This document shows, piece after piece, positions 21,585 to 34,629 of a stretch of DNA of 64,000 nt. Within the stretch, counting starts at the first letter, position 1, and each line of letters begins with the position of its first letter. The notes under the pieces were generated by a model. The model had not been told where the DNA came from. It ran no database searches and saw only the letters and a list, made by a program, of their open reading frames with translations. A program made the translations under genes and the position numbers. Origin of the DNA: Phlegmacium glaucopus (lineage: Eukaryota > Basidiomycota > Agaricomycetes > Agaricales > Cortinariaceae); the NCBI GenBank assembly GCA_015039465.1, contig MU130363.1:411672-475671 (forward strand). The letters run 5' to 3'.

Positions 21585-24048
21585 TCAACGCACTAATCGG
21601 ATATTCGTGAACTTAGAACGTACCAATCCGCCAAAGGCCTCAACGTGGAGCGTGATAGTTGGTCCACCACGCAGAACATCCATTGGACGAGGTGCTTTAA
21701 TTGCCTTCCTGACAGCATCGGCCAGGGAATGAGACCCGCAAACTATAAAAAAGTTTAAAGGTCAATGTTGGGAGGCTGGTCAAGTAGTAATTACCATTGA
21801 TGGAAATCTTCCCTGTAGCTTCGTCGACCTCTTGCGAAATGAGCGATTTCACATCAGGCCTTCCTTGGTGAACTTCAACAAAAGGAGATTGCAAGATAGT
21901 TGAATATGATCGCGGTGTAGAGTTGTCAGTGGCCTGAGTGACCATTTCGAAGCCATTTTCTTTGGAATCGTAGTCCATTTCCTGAAGTTTATCGGTGGTG
22001 GTGGTGGTGGTGGTGGTGGTGGTGGCGGTTATGTACAATTGAACAGAGACTGAGATAGAGGGAGGTACATTTTCTAAAACTGGTGCCAGAGTATTTTCGA
22101 TCCAGTGGATATGATCTAGCAGGTGTTAGTAAGAATAGAATGAGTACCCCAATAAAAAACATACCGCTGTCACGGATTGCCCAAATGAATACAATCTTTT
22201 GACAAGAATGTTTGCCAGCTCTAGCTCGGCTGTAGGCGAGAGATCAGGACAAAGGTAATCTAGGAAAAAGAAGAAAAGCATTGACCGCAACATGTCAAGG
22301 AAGAACGGCAGGGTAAACGCAACGCCAGAACCGCCTAGTAGAGAACGTGATGAATGACGGGCAGAGCAAGACGCAGTTACAGAATAAACGAACCTGCGAT
22401 TAGGATGACGGTTTGATAACCCATTAAAAGGGGAGGAGAACCGTAGGGGCCGTTTAAAAAAACCTTGTACGTTTGATCGGAGGAAGTCCGAGCCTCTTGG
22501 AGAAGTTTCTTTGTAAAACCGTTGTGCACTCCAATGAGGAACACCAAAACGTTTTCACCCGATGTGGAATCATCGTCAATGGTCGAGATGGTGAAGGGAT
22601 GAGATTCGAACGGAAAGGCAGAAATTGATGGAAAAGACAGATAGGCGCTGTGTCCGGGGCGCCAGTTGAAATGCTTCGACCTATGGAGGGTGACTCGAAG
22701 AAGATGAGGTGAGAGTACTTCGACGACAGCGCCCAATTCCTTTTTAGAGTTTTGTGAAGACCACGGATTGAAATATCGAAAATTGATTATCGCCAGACGT
22801 ATAAGACGGATGAAGCGGTCGAGCCCCCAAATTATCATAGAGGGCCAGGCACCGTGATACGTGAGGCTGTTGCGAGTACGACCGTCAGTGTCTGATGAAG
22901 TCTAGTGGTTCATCATGCTTACTTGCGGCCTCTGAGATGAAGATATACGCCCAATATAAAAATACTGGATAAAGATTAGTGTAGTGTCGAGCTCGCAAAG
23001 GGTATCCTGCTTACAAGGCGAAAATGAAATGAACCAAGAGGAATGCCTCATAGTTTCGTTCTCGAATTGGGCGGATTGTCAATAAACATAGGAGGGTGAG
23101 TGCGCTCCCTGCTAAAATACCATACTGAAGCCAGGGGTTGTCAAGCGTAGAATCGCCTGTGAGGCTTTATGTATTTTCATGTCAATATTTTATAGAAAAG
23201 AAAGAAATCAGTACTCGCCCAGCTACGATCTGGAGAGAAAATTATTTAACCCATTAACATGGGTAGATATATATATGCACTTACACGACCTCCCGCATGG
23301 ATCCATATCAAAACACATAGCACCCGTGCTGACATACGGTGAAAGTAATTCAGCTATAATGAAAGGTAATTATTTAGGCTATATTAGACAGAATGAGGAA
23401 AGGATACCTTTATAAAGCTGATGCCGGTGAGCCCTGCGGGTATATATATCAGATGCGAAGAAAATATCTGGACAGGGGTATAAACTTACAAGAGATAATA
23501 TTGTTCCTCATTCCGAGCGCGACCATTATGGGGAGTTGGGAGGCGGCTATAAGGCCCGCCCGATTGGAGTAATAATGAGTGTCGACTTTATTCCCTGCGA
23601 TCGTCGTGGCTAGATTCCAAAGGTGAATTAACTTGGGCTTCTTTTGAAAGAGGAATGAATGAGTCGTACTATTGACAAACGTCCAGGAGAAAATTACTGC
23701 CATATAGCCAAGTGTTAATCCTACCTCGGCGAAGTTGAGCTCATGGGATGAGCCAACGGGAACTGTCCACCTAAAAGCGATTGTTCGGAAGGAGTCGACT
23801 ATTACTGCTGGGAGTCTGGGCAGCGAGACAGTGGTGCGTCGGTTCCAGAGATACACTTTATTTCGAGTGATAAACCGGTGTAACATGGACAAAAAATGAC
23901 ATAGCGAGATCAAGGCAATAAAACTTGCGACCAGGTAAAGGATTTGTTTTGGGTAGGAGAAATTTCGAGCTTTGAAGAGGACCTTGTCAGCTTTGCTGGT
24001 GACAGCTTTAAAAGCGGCTCTAGTACTAATTTGGTGGGAGGCCATCAT
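21585..24048 (-). CDS. Ferric reductase transmembrane component (FRE-D)
   Basis: Third array member. The start at 24048 opens MMASHQISTRAAFKAVTSKA, then a hydrophobic helix and RTIAFRWTVPVGSSHELNFA. It keeps RAGLIAASQLPIMVALGMRN, the FAD motif HPFTIS, FLNGPYGSPP and VCGSHSLADAVRKAIKAP. The stop used by the paralogues after VEAFG is lost, and reading continues for 12 codons (GLVRSKFTNIRLVR) to TGA at 21,585-21,587. A Thr run is encoded by a GGT/ACC repeat at 21,994-22,028. The intron after TFVNS (about 23,672-23,613) is 60 nt and has no stop in frame, so retention would add 20 residues without truncation. It is otherwise like FRE-B and probably functional. Confidence 0.88.
21994..22028. repeat. 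(GGT)n trinucleotide repeat coding poly-Thr in FRE-D
   Basis: About eleven GGT units on the plus strand give ACC codons on the coding strand. The homologous place encodes TAATTLD, TGTNATR and TATTTDK in FRE-A, -B and -C, so the run has expanded only in FRE-D, in the loop before the last NADPH-binding exon. Confidence 0.9.
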
Positions 24049-24081
24049 CCAGATGAGAAGGAAGGAGGGGGACTTCGAGAG

Positions 24082-24141
24082 TTTTATAAGCCCACCTTGA
24101 CCGAGAGGAGATAAGATTTTGATGCAATCTTTATCTGATAA
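24082..24141 (-). promoter_or_regulatory. FRE-D promoter: TATA box and ATCTGATAA element
   Basis: TATAAAA at 24,088-24,082, about 34-40 bases before the ATG. ATCTGATAA at 24,133-24,141 is the full consensus bound by iron-sensing GATA factors (Urbs1, SreA, Fep1 type) and is itself nearly palindromic in TTATCTGATAAAG. It lies 85-93 bases upstream. Confidence 0.6.
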
Positions 24142-25672
24142 AGAAATTCGGCCGGGATCTTGATTATCAGATTAAAAGCAAACCCTAGAGCCAGCCGAGT
24201 TCGCTCTAGATTGTAAAAAATCCAAGGAAATTTACAGTCCATGGGCTGACGTCGATTTCTTTCGCGAGCCTGGAGCATGGCGTCCTACTAGACTAGGTGA
24301 CCCCATTGCAGCTTTCCGCAAGGTTGCTCAAGCTGCGACCTCGGTGATGATGTGGAATCTTGAGTTTGTCCTTCCATTTTTCCCGTCCGTATTGATCGTA
24401 GTCCGTTGGCAGGAAGGGAAATATCGGTTCCTTAATCAGTGTTCTCGTCGAACAAGGATTTCCCGTATTACACCATTTGCCTGCCAGATGACAAATTGTG
24501 TCAATATTGTTTGTGACAATATAAATTATCTGTTTACTTAGACCTGGAATCTTTCACAGATTAACCATATACTTTTGCTCCCTGGTAAGGCCTGCTCAGA
24601 TATAGCATTCAAGAGGGCACAAGGAATACCGGGGGTCGAGATTTTTTTCGTACGTGGAGTACCCATGTAATCAGGCACGGTTACATGGAAGTCTTTGGAC
24701 CACGTGATTAGGGTTAATCTTATCAGTCCGAGTATGAAGCTTTGACTTCTTTGTAAATCTTTTTCTACATCTTTATCACAAAGACTATGGGACCCAGTAG
24801 AATGGAAGTTGATTGACGGCTCTCGCAGATGAACCTCCCTCGCAACTTCATCTAGACGAGATCGATTCCGAAGCTGCACTTATGCACGCTTTAGCTGAGG
24901 CACGAGGAGGACAATATAGGCTTTATAACGGTGCCGTATAAATAAATTCTGACGAATTCATGGGCTGAAGCACTGAAGCATTGGTTGTATAAATCAATAA
25001 TTAAATGAAATTAATATACATTGAATAAACCTTAGCTACTAGGGAGCCCTTAATTAAGCCCTTACGCCACTAAGAACCACCGAAACTCATATTAAGGCGT
25101 AAGGCCGAACCCTGAGCGCTGAGCCTTGACACCTCGCACACTCTCGCACACTCTGCTATTTACTTGACATCAAGCCATCAATATCCAGAGTTTCATGCTG
25201 AACCCCTTTTAGACCTCTCTGATCTCAGCCTTGGTATGTCGCAACCTTTGACTCTCCTTGATGCCAAGGCGAGTCTTGAACACCCTTTTCACCTTCTCCA
25301 AGCTCAGACCAGCAGTTTCGGGGAAGCATCCCAGCACGAAGAACCACCCGAGGCAGCGTAAGCACCAGCGGGGGTGATCCTTGCCAGAAGCGACAGGTAA
25401 GTCGAACCCTATTAGGAGGTTTCCTCCCCAATTAGTAATGGCTGTCGAGAGAGAGGTGCCGATACCCCGGACTTAAGTTACATGCTTTCAGTGGGTTGGA
25501 AGAAAAACTGATAAATTGAAACTGACCTTCCAGCCCAAAGAGTTCACCTTGCTGCCAAGGTACATTTCCTAAACCGTTAGCATAGGACGCCATAATACAA
25601 TCGCAGACCATGCTTTTTATTATTCAGCTCCATCTATGAGATTTCCACCCGTTTTCCTAGTCAAATCTGCAA
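24142..25672. other. Intergenic region after the reductase array
   Basis: About 1.5 kb with no supported gene. Short open frames (for example 24,538-24,879 minus and 25,164-25,361 plus) show no motif. Confidence 0.5.
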
Positions 25673-26165
25673 TCATAAGCTTCGGTAGATCTTCTGCCTG
25701 CGACACTGACAAAAGAAAGAAATACTGGGCCAAGTCAAACCGAACACCATCCTAGGTGCACTGAAAATCATGATTCTCCTACGCCCTATTATATCGATCC
25801 ATTTCAGAGCAACCAGTGTAAAGATGACGCTAATTCCTGAGACGATAAAGCTGACAGCAGTGGGTTGGTTGAATCCGATCTCTCTGAAGAGTGTGGGGGA
25901 ATAATACATGAAAGTACATATTACAACTAAACATGATAGTTAGAAAGAGGTAAAGGATTATAGGGTACTTACCCAATGCTCGCCAGTTAACGGGGTCAAG
26001 AATAATACCGGCCGTTGTTTTTGTGATTTTAATGCTGTGCGTAGGTGCTAAGAAGACTTTCGCCCAAACGAACCAAGATAAAGAAATCTGTAATCGACTA
26101 GGATGAACTTCAAATCGGTTTTCCTCGGCTTCAACGAAAGCGTAAATCCTGGTCACGATAGCAAG
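25673..26165 (-). pseudogene. Fragment of an MFS sugar transporter
   Basis: The minus strand encodes DPVNWRALG and, after an intron-like gap, MYYSPTLFREIGFNQPTAVS..IVSGISVIFTLVALKWIDIIGRRRIMIFSAP. This matches the middle of fungal sugar/inositol H+ symporters: the YYSPTLF helix and the [LI]DxxGRR signature between helices 8 and 9. Neither the first six helices nor the C-terminus can be found nearby. Downstream the frame becomes unrelated (CQCRRQKIYRSL), so this is a remnant. Confidence 0.7.
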
Positions 26166-26394
26166 AGCCCTGTGTAGGAGTAGGTTTGGCAGCAGTAGAT
26201 ACTTGCTTACGTGATGGCACGTGTGGCAGTTTTGCACTCTCGTCTTTTCTTGGCGTCGTTCCTGTTTCTACTTGTGTAATATTCGCAAAGTCAAAGTCAG
26301 TCCAGCCACAACTTCTCGATATAACAGCCTCTTATCTATTTCTTCCTTCTTTCGTCGCTGTATCGTTTAGAAATTGGACAATTATTCTACTATC

Positions 26395-29159
26395 ATGCCT
26401 ACGGATGCTACTCAACAAGAATCGGATCGCGAGAGGGACAGAGGAGAAAAAGATATGGACAGAGGAGAGAGGTCAGAAAGAGGGGGATCCAAGCAAAAGA
26501 CTTCTGCGTCTTCTAAAAGTACGGCTCTGCCTTCAATTTTGATTATCAATATCAATTCGAGTTCTCGATTAAATTTTCTCATCTTTTTTTCTTTTTTCTT
26601 TTTCTAGCCAAGGATCTCTCTCATGTACCCTGTAAATTCTACAAGGTCGGAGGTTGTACTGCGGGTTCTTCTTGCCCCTTTTCGCATTCGACTGGAGAAC
26701 CGGGAGCCCAAAAAGAGACATGTACATGGTTTGTGAAGGGGAACTGTAAATTCGGCCACAAGTGTGCCCTTGCCCATATACTTCCAGGCCAGAGTATGGC
26801 TATGGATAGGAAGAATAAGAAAGCCGCCCAGTCTGCAGCAGCCACTACTGCTACTGGTGGGCCTGGCGCGGACAAAGGCGTAAAGTCGGGCGTCCGGGGG
26901 GCCAAGCGTGAGTTTGCCACAGGGGGTAGCGGAGCTCCTGGTCGACTGCCACTTCTGGCTGGAGGTTCGACAGCTCCCACTCGCATATTGAGTTCTGGAT
27001 CTTCCGGTTCTACACCTTCCGGTCGTCCACCCATGAACATGCCATTGAAAGCCACCATTTCGCCTTCTGCACCTGCACCTCCCCTTAAGGATACCGATTT
27101 TACTTCGTTTGCAGCTTTGGACGAGATGGAAGGAGTCCATCTGTCATCTTCCTCCTCACAGCAGGCTTATCAATCAGAAGAAGCCTCCGAAGAAGCCCCA
27201 AGTAGAACACCACCTGCGCCTGATGCTAACCTGTCAAAAGTTGGGGCAGCAGATGTCCCCGTGTCCCTTCCACTATCTGCCCCTCGTCTTTCTACGAACA
27301 CTTTTACAAATGATTTCGGTCCCATTGGTTCTCCGCCAAACTACCGTTCACCTGTCGGAACACACACTTCTCCTTCCCGCGCAAATGGCAATACCTTCTC
27401 TCCCGGCACGTCTCCTCGTGCACATTCACAAATCAACGGAGTGAACACAAGCCCTTCTCCAAACAACAATAACACCAACACGATATCGACATCACCGTTC
27501 TCTGCTCCAGTCGGTCAGAATACCTTCATGTCCTCTCCGTATACGACTGCTGGAGGTATAGCAGCCAGCTTGGGAAGTGGAACTATGATGAGTGGACGTA
27601 AGGGTTGGGGCGATGTCGCGGAAACCGGTGCTACCAGTGTTGGAGCTAGTTCTTTTAGTGGACTCCTCAGTTCTCAACTATCATCATCTGTCACCAACCA
27701 ACGGAGTATAAACGGCCCTGGGATTCGCAGAGAATACGACATAAGCATCGAATACGACGAATTTGGGGGTAGCAGACGTCCACGTAAGCTGGGTCGGGAT
27801 GCCGAGATCGCCGTTGAGGATGAAGATTTAGAGGGTTTCTTACCCAGTTCATTGACCGATCTCTTGACGCCCGAGGAGAGGAATCGTCGGATGTCGAGAA
27901 GTAACTCTGGACAGGGATCTGGTGTTGGTCATCTCGCCAATGCACTTGCAGCTGCCACGGGTACAGAGTCTAACGCACCGCCAACAGGGAATGGTAATCT
28001 AGGACACCGTTACTCCCGTTCGGTTCCAGCACCAACGTTACTTGGAGATATCAAGTCCATCTGGGCTGACACAGGTGCCCAGCCAATGCCGAATTCTCCG
28101 CCGAGTCATCCAACTCATCGTGGCACTCCTTCGGCTTCCTATTCTTCTCGATTTGATTCTATGGGAGCCAGCGGTATAGGTCATGGGGAAGAATTTGGTT
28201 TAAGCATGAGCATGGGAAGTGCCGGGACCGCATCGTCGCTCGGGATGATCAGTCCAAGCAATGCCAGTGCTGCATTCTTGCCAGGCCTGCACCATCATTA
28301 CCTTAACGCCAAAGCGAAGCAGGCACAAGCACAGCAGCAAGCACAACTCGGTCATGGTGGGATAGGACGTGCTCTGAGAGGGGCGAGCAGTCCAATGTTC
28401 ACAAGCGCAAACACAGGAGGAGTGTCGAACTCGTCAATGATGAACAGCTATCTTCAACCTCTTGGAGGGCTGGGCATTCCCTCTTCTGCATCCAACTCAT
28501 CTGGCTTCCACACACATACTCATGGAAATACGCAAACCACATATCGTACTACCCCTTCACCATTTGACCTCACTCAAAATATACATCAGCCTCAGCCACA
28601 GGCCTCACGTCCTATACCTTCCACACACAACAACCCCCATTCAGGAGGGGACGATCCATTGTTGGCACCTCATCTTATATCTCCCAGTGCACGTGCTCTT
28701 CAAGCTCACGCTCCAGGACAAAGTCTACCACAGGGGCTGGCCGCGGGTTATTCACGGATCCATGCTTTACCTCCTGTTACTAGCACCTTTTCTCCGCCTA
28801 CATCTGGATCCTTCATACCTGGGACTTCTCCCGGGGCCTCTGGACATGCCACGAATGAGGCAGCCTTTGGTGATTGGGCAAATACGAACATTTCTTCAAA
28901 AATCCAGCCAACTATAACGGTTCAGGGTCCGGTCGAAGGTGGAGGGGTCACTTTGGGATCCGGCTTAGATTCACTGTTTTCTAGATTGTCGCATCCTGCC
29001 ACCGCCTCTCCCTCTCGTCCGGGGAGTAATCCGCCACCAGGCCTTTCGAGAAACGTCAGCGGGGGTCGGTATCCTCAACAGCAAGGAACAGCCTTGAGCC
29101 CTTTGAGTCGGCCTGTCGGAACCCGTGATGATGACGATTTGTTCGATATGGACAAGTAA
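26395..29159 (+). CDS. CCCH zinc-finger protein, Lee1/Scp3-like
   Basis: Predicted RNA-binding protein of 891 residues from two exons, 26,395-26,518 and 26,608-29,159. The join rebuilds SSKTKDLSHVPCKFYK. Near residues 50-90 two CCCH fingers of C-x7-C-x5-C-x3-H spacing follow each other: CKFYKVGGCTAGSSCPFSH and CTWFVKGNCKFGHKCALAH. This pair occurs in fungal Lee1/Scp3-type proteins. The remaining 800 residues are low-complexity, rich in Ser, Pro, Gly, Asn and Thr, probably disordered. A short Gln/Ala run (KQAQAQQQAQ) and an acidic C-terminus (DDDDLFDMDK) are visible. The 5' exon is charged (Arg/Asp/Glu). Function in fungi is poorly known; mRNA regulation is a family-level inference. Confidence 0.88.
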
Positions 29160-29663
29160 TTCTGGCTGTTCTCCCTTTTTCCTTTCTTGTATTGCGGATC
29201 GAGATGACAACGAGCAAACCAATTTATATCCATTCCTTTCCCTAAAAACACTCTTCAATCTGATGTCGGCCTCATGACTCGTGTTTATATCTATTTTTTC
29301 ATCTCGCACATTTCCTGCACCCAAACCCCCTTCTCTCTAAAAGTCAAAGTAATCCACCGTACCTTTAGGTACTGCAAAACTAACTGTGTTTCAACTATAT
29401 ATACATACTTACCCTCCAATGTTCGATTTTTATCTCTCTTGTTGTTCCACACGTACGCTTGAATAGTGTATAATTTGGGGGTCTTTCCTTCCTTCAGCGC
29501 TGTTTGATACGCGGTCGAAGTATGTCCCGCTCTCTAAGAAACGCTCTCAATTTGCATTTCAGCTGGGTCATTTATTCTTCGCCTAGCTTGCCATAGTCGC
29601 GTGACACTATACCTAGTTTATCGGAAGTGGCTTTCCTGATAGACATCTTTCTTTTGGTAGCGA
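29160..29663. other. Intergenic region, CCCH gene 3' flank and sugar kinase promoter
   Basis: 504 bases without a recognised gene. TATATATACATAC at about 29,396-29,408 may belong to the CCCH gene's 3' UTR. Confidence 0.5.
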
Positions 29664-30991
29664 ATGACCGATAGAAAGTGTTGTTGTACTGTCCGTGGGT
29701 CTATCAGTGAGTTGTTTGGTTATGACAGTCCAACAGTCCAACGTCTAACCTTTCAATCCAGATAATGACGAGTATTTCTATGGTTTGTCCTTTGGAATAA
29801 ACTCTATGGAGATTCCTAGATCATAATCCATTCCTTGGTCAGTACGACATATAGTCAGAAAGGGGGAGACTATATCTTCACATGCGCAAGAGAGTCGTGT
29901 AGGAGGCAAAGGTGCCAATCAAGCCATTGCTATCGTTCGTGCTGGCGGAATCGTGCAGTTTTATGGAAGCATTGGAAAGGATGGAACTGGGATAAGAGAT
30001 AGCATGATGAGCTATGGAATTGATGTTAGTGGAATCATCGTATCAGATGTATGTTGACCGTCCTTTGCGGATACATACTGTATATTGTCTGATAATTCTA
30101 ACAGGAGCCCACCGGTCGTGCTATTATCCAAGTAGACGAGAACGGTGAAAATAGTATAAGTAAGCCCTATAAACCTTCAAGTTATCGTTTGACCACAATG
30201 TTTTTAAATTTTTAGTCTTATTCCCCGGCGCGAACTATAGCAAGATGCATGAAACACAGTTCGTCAGAAAGTCAGAGGATTGGTTTCCTGAAACGACACA
30301 TCTCCTTCTGCAGAATGAAATTCACATGCAATCAACACATTATGCTCTACAAAATGCAAAAAATGCGACTGTGATCTTGAACCCTTCACCTTTACCATCG
30401 CCTGGCGAGATACGTGAATTTCCATGGCACAAAGTAGATTGGCTGATCGTTAACGAGGCTGAAGCCGAAGGGCTGCACCTTTCGATGTCGGAAGGAACAT
30501 CTTCTCCCATGTCGACACGAGACCTTCTTGTCTTGCTTTCCGCCCAGCCGGTATTTAAAGAAACAAACATTGTGTGTACTCTGGGCGCCGGTGGTGTCTT
30601 GGCGTTTATTCCGACACTTCATCGCCCGGTGGCGGCGCATGAAGCGCCGTCCTTCATCTATTTGCCTGCTGCTAGATTGCAAGGAGAGATTCGGGATTCA
30701 ACAGGAGCGGGAGATTGTTTTAGTGGATATTTTGTCCAAGGACTCATGGAATGTGGTCCCAATGCTGTGGTAGGGAAGGACATCAAGGAGCGTGATATAA
30801 CGCGAATACTGAAGATGTGTGTGTATGTAAGTAGAGCATTCGTGTATCAATCTGTAATTATGCTTACATTTTTTAAATTTTAGGCGGCAGGCATGTCAGT
30901 AGAGAAGCCAGGAACGATCGACAGTATACCGACAAGAGCTGAGGTAGAGGAACGAATAGCAAGCTCTAGTGAGGCAGGCTGTGTCGATTAA
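29664..30991 (+). CDS. PfkB-family sugar kinase, ribokinase-like
   Basis: ATP-dependent kinase of the ribokinase/PfkB fold, likely phosphorylating ribose or a related sugar. Six exons (29,664-29,706; 29,762-29,782; 29,843-30,048; 30,105-30,159; 30,216-30,826; 30,884-30,991) join to 347 residues. Exon 2 is only 21 bases. Motifs: RGSINNDEYFY (substrate Asp), VGGKGANQAIA (PfkB signature 1), EPTGRAIIQVDENGEN, LFPGANYS, VNEAEA, TLGAGGVLAF and DSTGAGDCFSGYF (signature 2, with the catalytic Asp in GAGD). The start MTDRKCCC is less hydrophobic than usual but is the only ATG in frame before the conserved block. The protein is near typical ribokinase length. Ribose as substrate is inference. Confidence 0.88.
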
Positions 30992-31042
30992 TGCTTAATA
31001 CGAGGCATAAGGATTTGGGAAGGTATAAATGTGATCTGTCAA

Positions 31043-31626
31043 TTATTCCGACTTCTGGATATCCTTATAAACCGCAAAGCGACCTCCGTTGACTTCCATA
31101 ACTTCCTTGAGCATTCTGGTGGACCACGGATTTGTGAGGGTCGTTGCGAATTCGGTCGTATCCAGATCAGTGTCGTTGGCCCATTCGTGGAATGTGGGCT
31201 TTCCGTTGGTTCCCTTTGCCAATTCGACGCTGTTGATAGCTTCTGGAACCTTGGCTAAGTCTGGTATGTATTCTCCTTCGTAATTGGATTCCTCCACCAA
31301 ATCGGTATCGTGATCATGGTGATAAATCTTCCTGGTAAGACATTTGGAGGGTTTTGGGGATGAGGTTTTACCGAGTAGGACCCATATGGCCCTCAGGGAA
31401 CAAGGCCACGCTCACGGTCTGAATCCTGAGCAGCGGGCTTTGTAGGGCTAGAAGCAACTGAGCGTCTGGACAACTCAATTTTTTTGGCAGATGAATACCG
31501 AAATTCAAACCAGCTGTACCAGACACTGAAGGGAACAGGAGGGTGGGTTGAAAAAAAATACTTTAAATACGTAGAATAAGGAGTTTTCGCGGCTGAACCT
31601 CGTCTCAAGAGATGAGTCAGGCTCAT
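31043..31626 (-). CDS. Unrecognised small protein, probably mitochondrial
   Basis: Not recognised. The start MSLTHLLRRGSAAKTPYSTY at 31626 has the Arg/Ser/Leu composition of a mitochondrial presequence. A short spliced middle (SSAKKIELSRRSVASSPTKP) leads to a C-terminal exon at about 31,341-31,043 with KIYHHDHDTDLVEESNYEGE, then IPDLAKVPEAINSVELAKGT, then FATTLTNPWSTRMLKEVMEV, ending FAVYKDIQKSE. Exon borders in the middle (31,343-31,560) are uncertain, because two acceptor choices give different frames. The C-terminal exon is the best supported part, being long, open and of ordinary composition. It is head-to-head with the MAP kinase gene, whose start is 111 bases away, and tail-to-tail with the sugar kinase. 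Confidence 0.55.
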
Positions 31627-31737
31627 CGCTGCGATAAGATCAAAGCACGTGACATGTCCTAGATGATCATGGTGTTCAAGGAAAGAACGGCAAACTCCGT
31701 TCCTATTGTTCAATTTCTCTCTTTCTTTCTTCCAGTC
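31627..31737. promoter_or_regulatory. Shared divergent promoter of the small gene and the MAP kinase gene
   Basis: Only 111 bases lie between the two proposed start codons. A CT-rich stretch (TCTCTCTTTCTTTCTTCC) precedes the kinase ATG, as is usual in fungal leaders. Confidence 0.45.
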
Positions 31738-33296
<1,559 letters not shown>

Positions 33297-34315
33297 TTTG
33301 CCTGTGAAGTATTGTATTCTATTTCATTAATGCCTCTCTGGATTTTTGGTAACACATTAATAATGTCAGATTGTATAATTTGTATTTATCTGATATTTTG
33401 TACTGTACATTTTATGATAATTTGTTTTTATGAGTCTTTACACTCACCTTGGCAATCTATCACTTGTAGTTCTTTCCTTCCTTTATGTTTGTTTAGTGCT
33501 TACAGTCAATTGCAAAAAGGTTGGCACTACCATTATAGGTTCATTCCAAGCTGCTGTTCTTCTGCTGGTGAATGTTTGACAGATTGTGATGGAATGTGTT
33601 ATGATACTATTCTTGGACTATTGAGACTATGGACTTGTACAACTCATACATATCTCTGACTCCACCATTACCTATACTTATAAGAGCCAATACCCTTTAG
33701 CTGTAGTTCCCTAGTTTAGACCTTTGTATCCTATAGTCTTAATCTATATTGCTTGTTCAGAACTTGCCCTCAGTCTAGTAAGGGGATCCTGATGTCTGGT
33801 GTACTTGAACCCATTTTTTTATTTGATCTACTTTGCCCAGCACCAAACACAAGTGCAAGCTTGTAGTTAGGACATTTGAGCACCATAGCCCTTCATCCCC
33901 TTCCCTTTCTGCCACAAAATGCCTGTTGCCTGTCCCTTATATGTTTGATCTCATTCTATTTATTTATCTATTTTTATTCACTTGTTTTCCACTTTTAAAC
34001 CAACTTGCCAAGGCCACCTTTTGTCTGAAAAACACTGGTTCCTCACCCTCAAGGACATTTTCTCTCAAAACATCAATATTTTATGTATATCTTTCTCAAG
34101 GACCTCCTGCCAGTAGTGGTTGTCATATAGTAATAATTTGTCTGCAGACATAATGAATGTAAATCCAGGCTCAAATGTCCCAGTTTTTCAAAACTTAGCC
34201 AGTAGGTGTGACTTAGATGTGACATGCTCACTTCAGCAGAGACTCTAAGGAGAGTGGGAAGTCTATAAAGACTAGAGACAGTAGCAACAAGCTAGCAATA
34301 GTAGGGGGGAATCCA
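33297..34315. other. AT-rich, repeat-arm sequence without a recognised gene
   Basis: CpG becomes scarce from here. Open frames at 33,312-33,659 and 33,833-34,153 have no motif and a Tyr/Phe/Leu-rich composition typical of non-coding AT-rich DNA. It is probably eroded transposon. Confidence 0.5.
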
Positions 34316-34482
34316 CATCAGGAAAAACACTTTAGCTCTAAGATGCTCTAGCTACTCTGGGAGTCTCTCAGACCAACCTCAAAAAAAAAAATGTTTCAAA
34401 TGCATTTTTTAATGATTTTATACACTTAAAATTTTTGAGGTTGCTCTGAGAGACTCTTAGAGCCAAAGTGTTTTTCCTGATG
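34316..34482. mobile_element. 167-bp MITE, copy 1
   Basis: Starts CATCAGGAAAAACACTTTAG and ends with its inverted form (AAGTGTTTTTCCTGATG). The inner repeat continues as CTCTAAGA / TCTTAGAG. The element at 54,097-54,263 has the same length and the same internal sequence (GTTTCAAATGCATTTTTTAA). No coding capacity. Confidence 0.85.
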
Positions 34483-34629
34483 CAGTAATAATGGGATAAG
34501 GAGTGTAATTACTGACTACTACTTGAAATAAGGTAGTAGCCAAACAGTGACAAACAAGTATGTAAGCTAGTCAAAATGAGAATAAAATATAAACAATAAA
34601 TGGGCCTGGTGTTACATTCAGTTATATGT

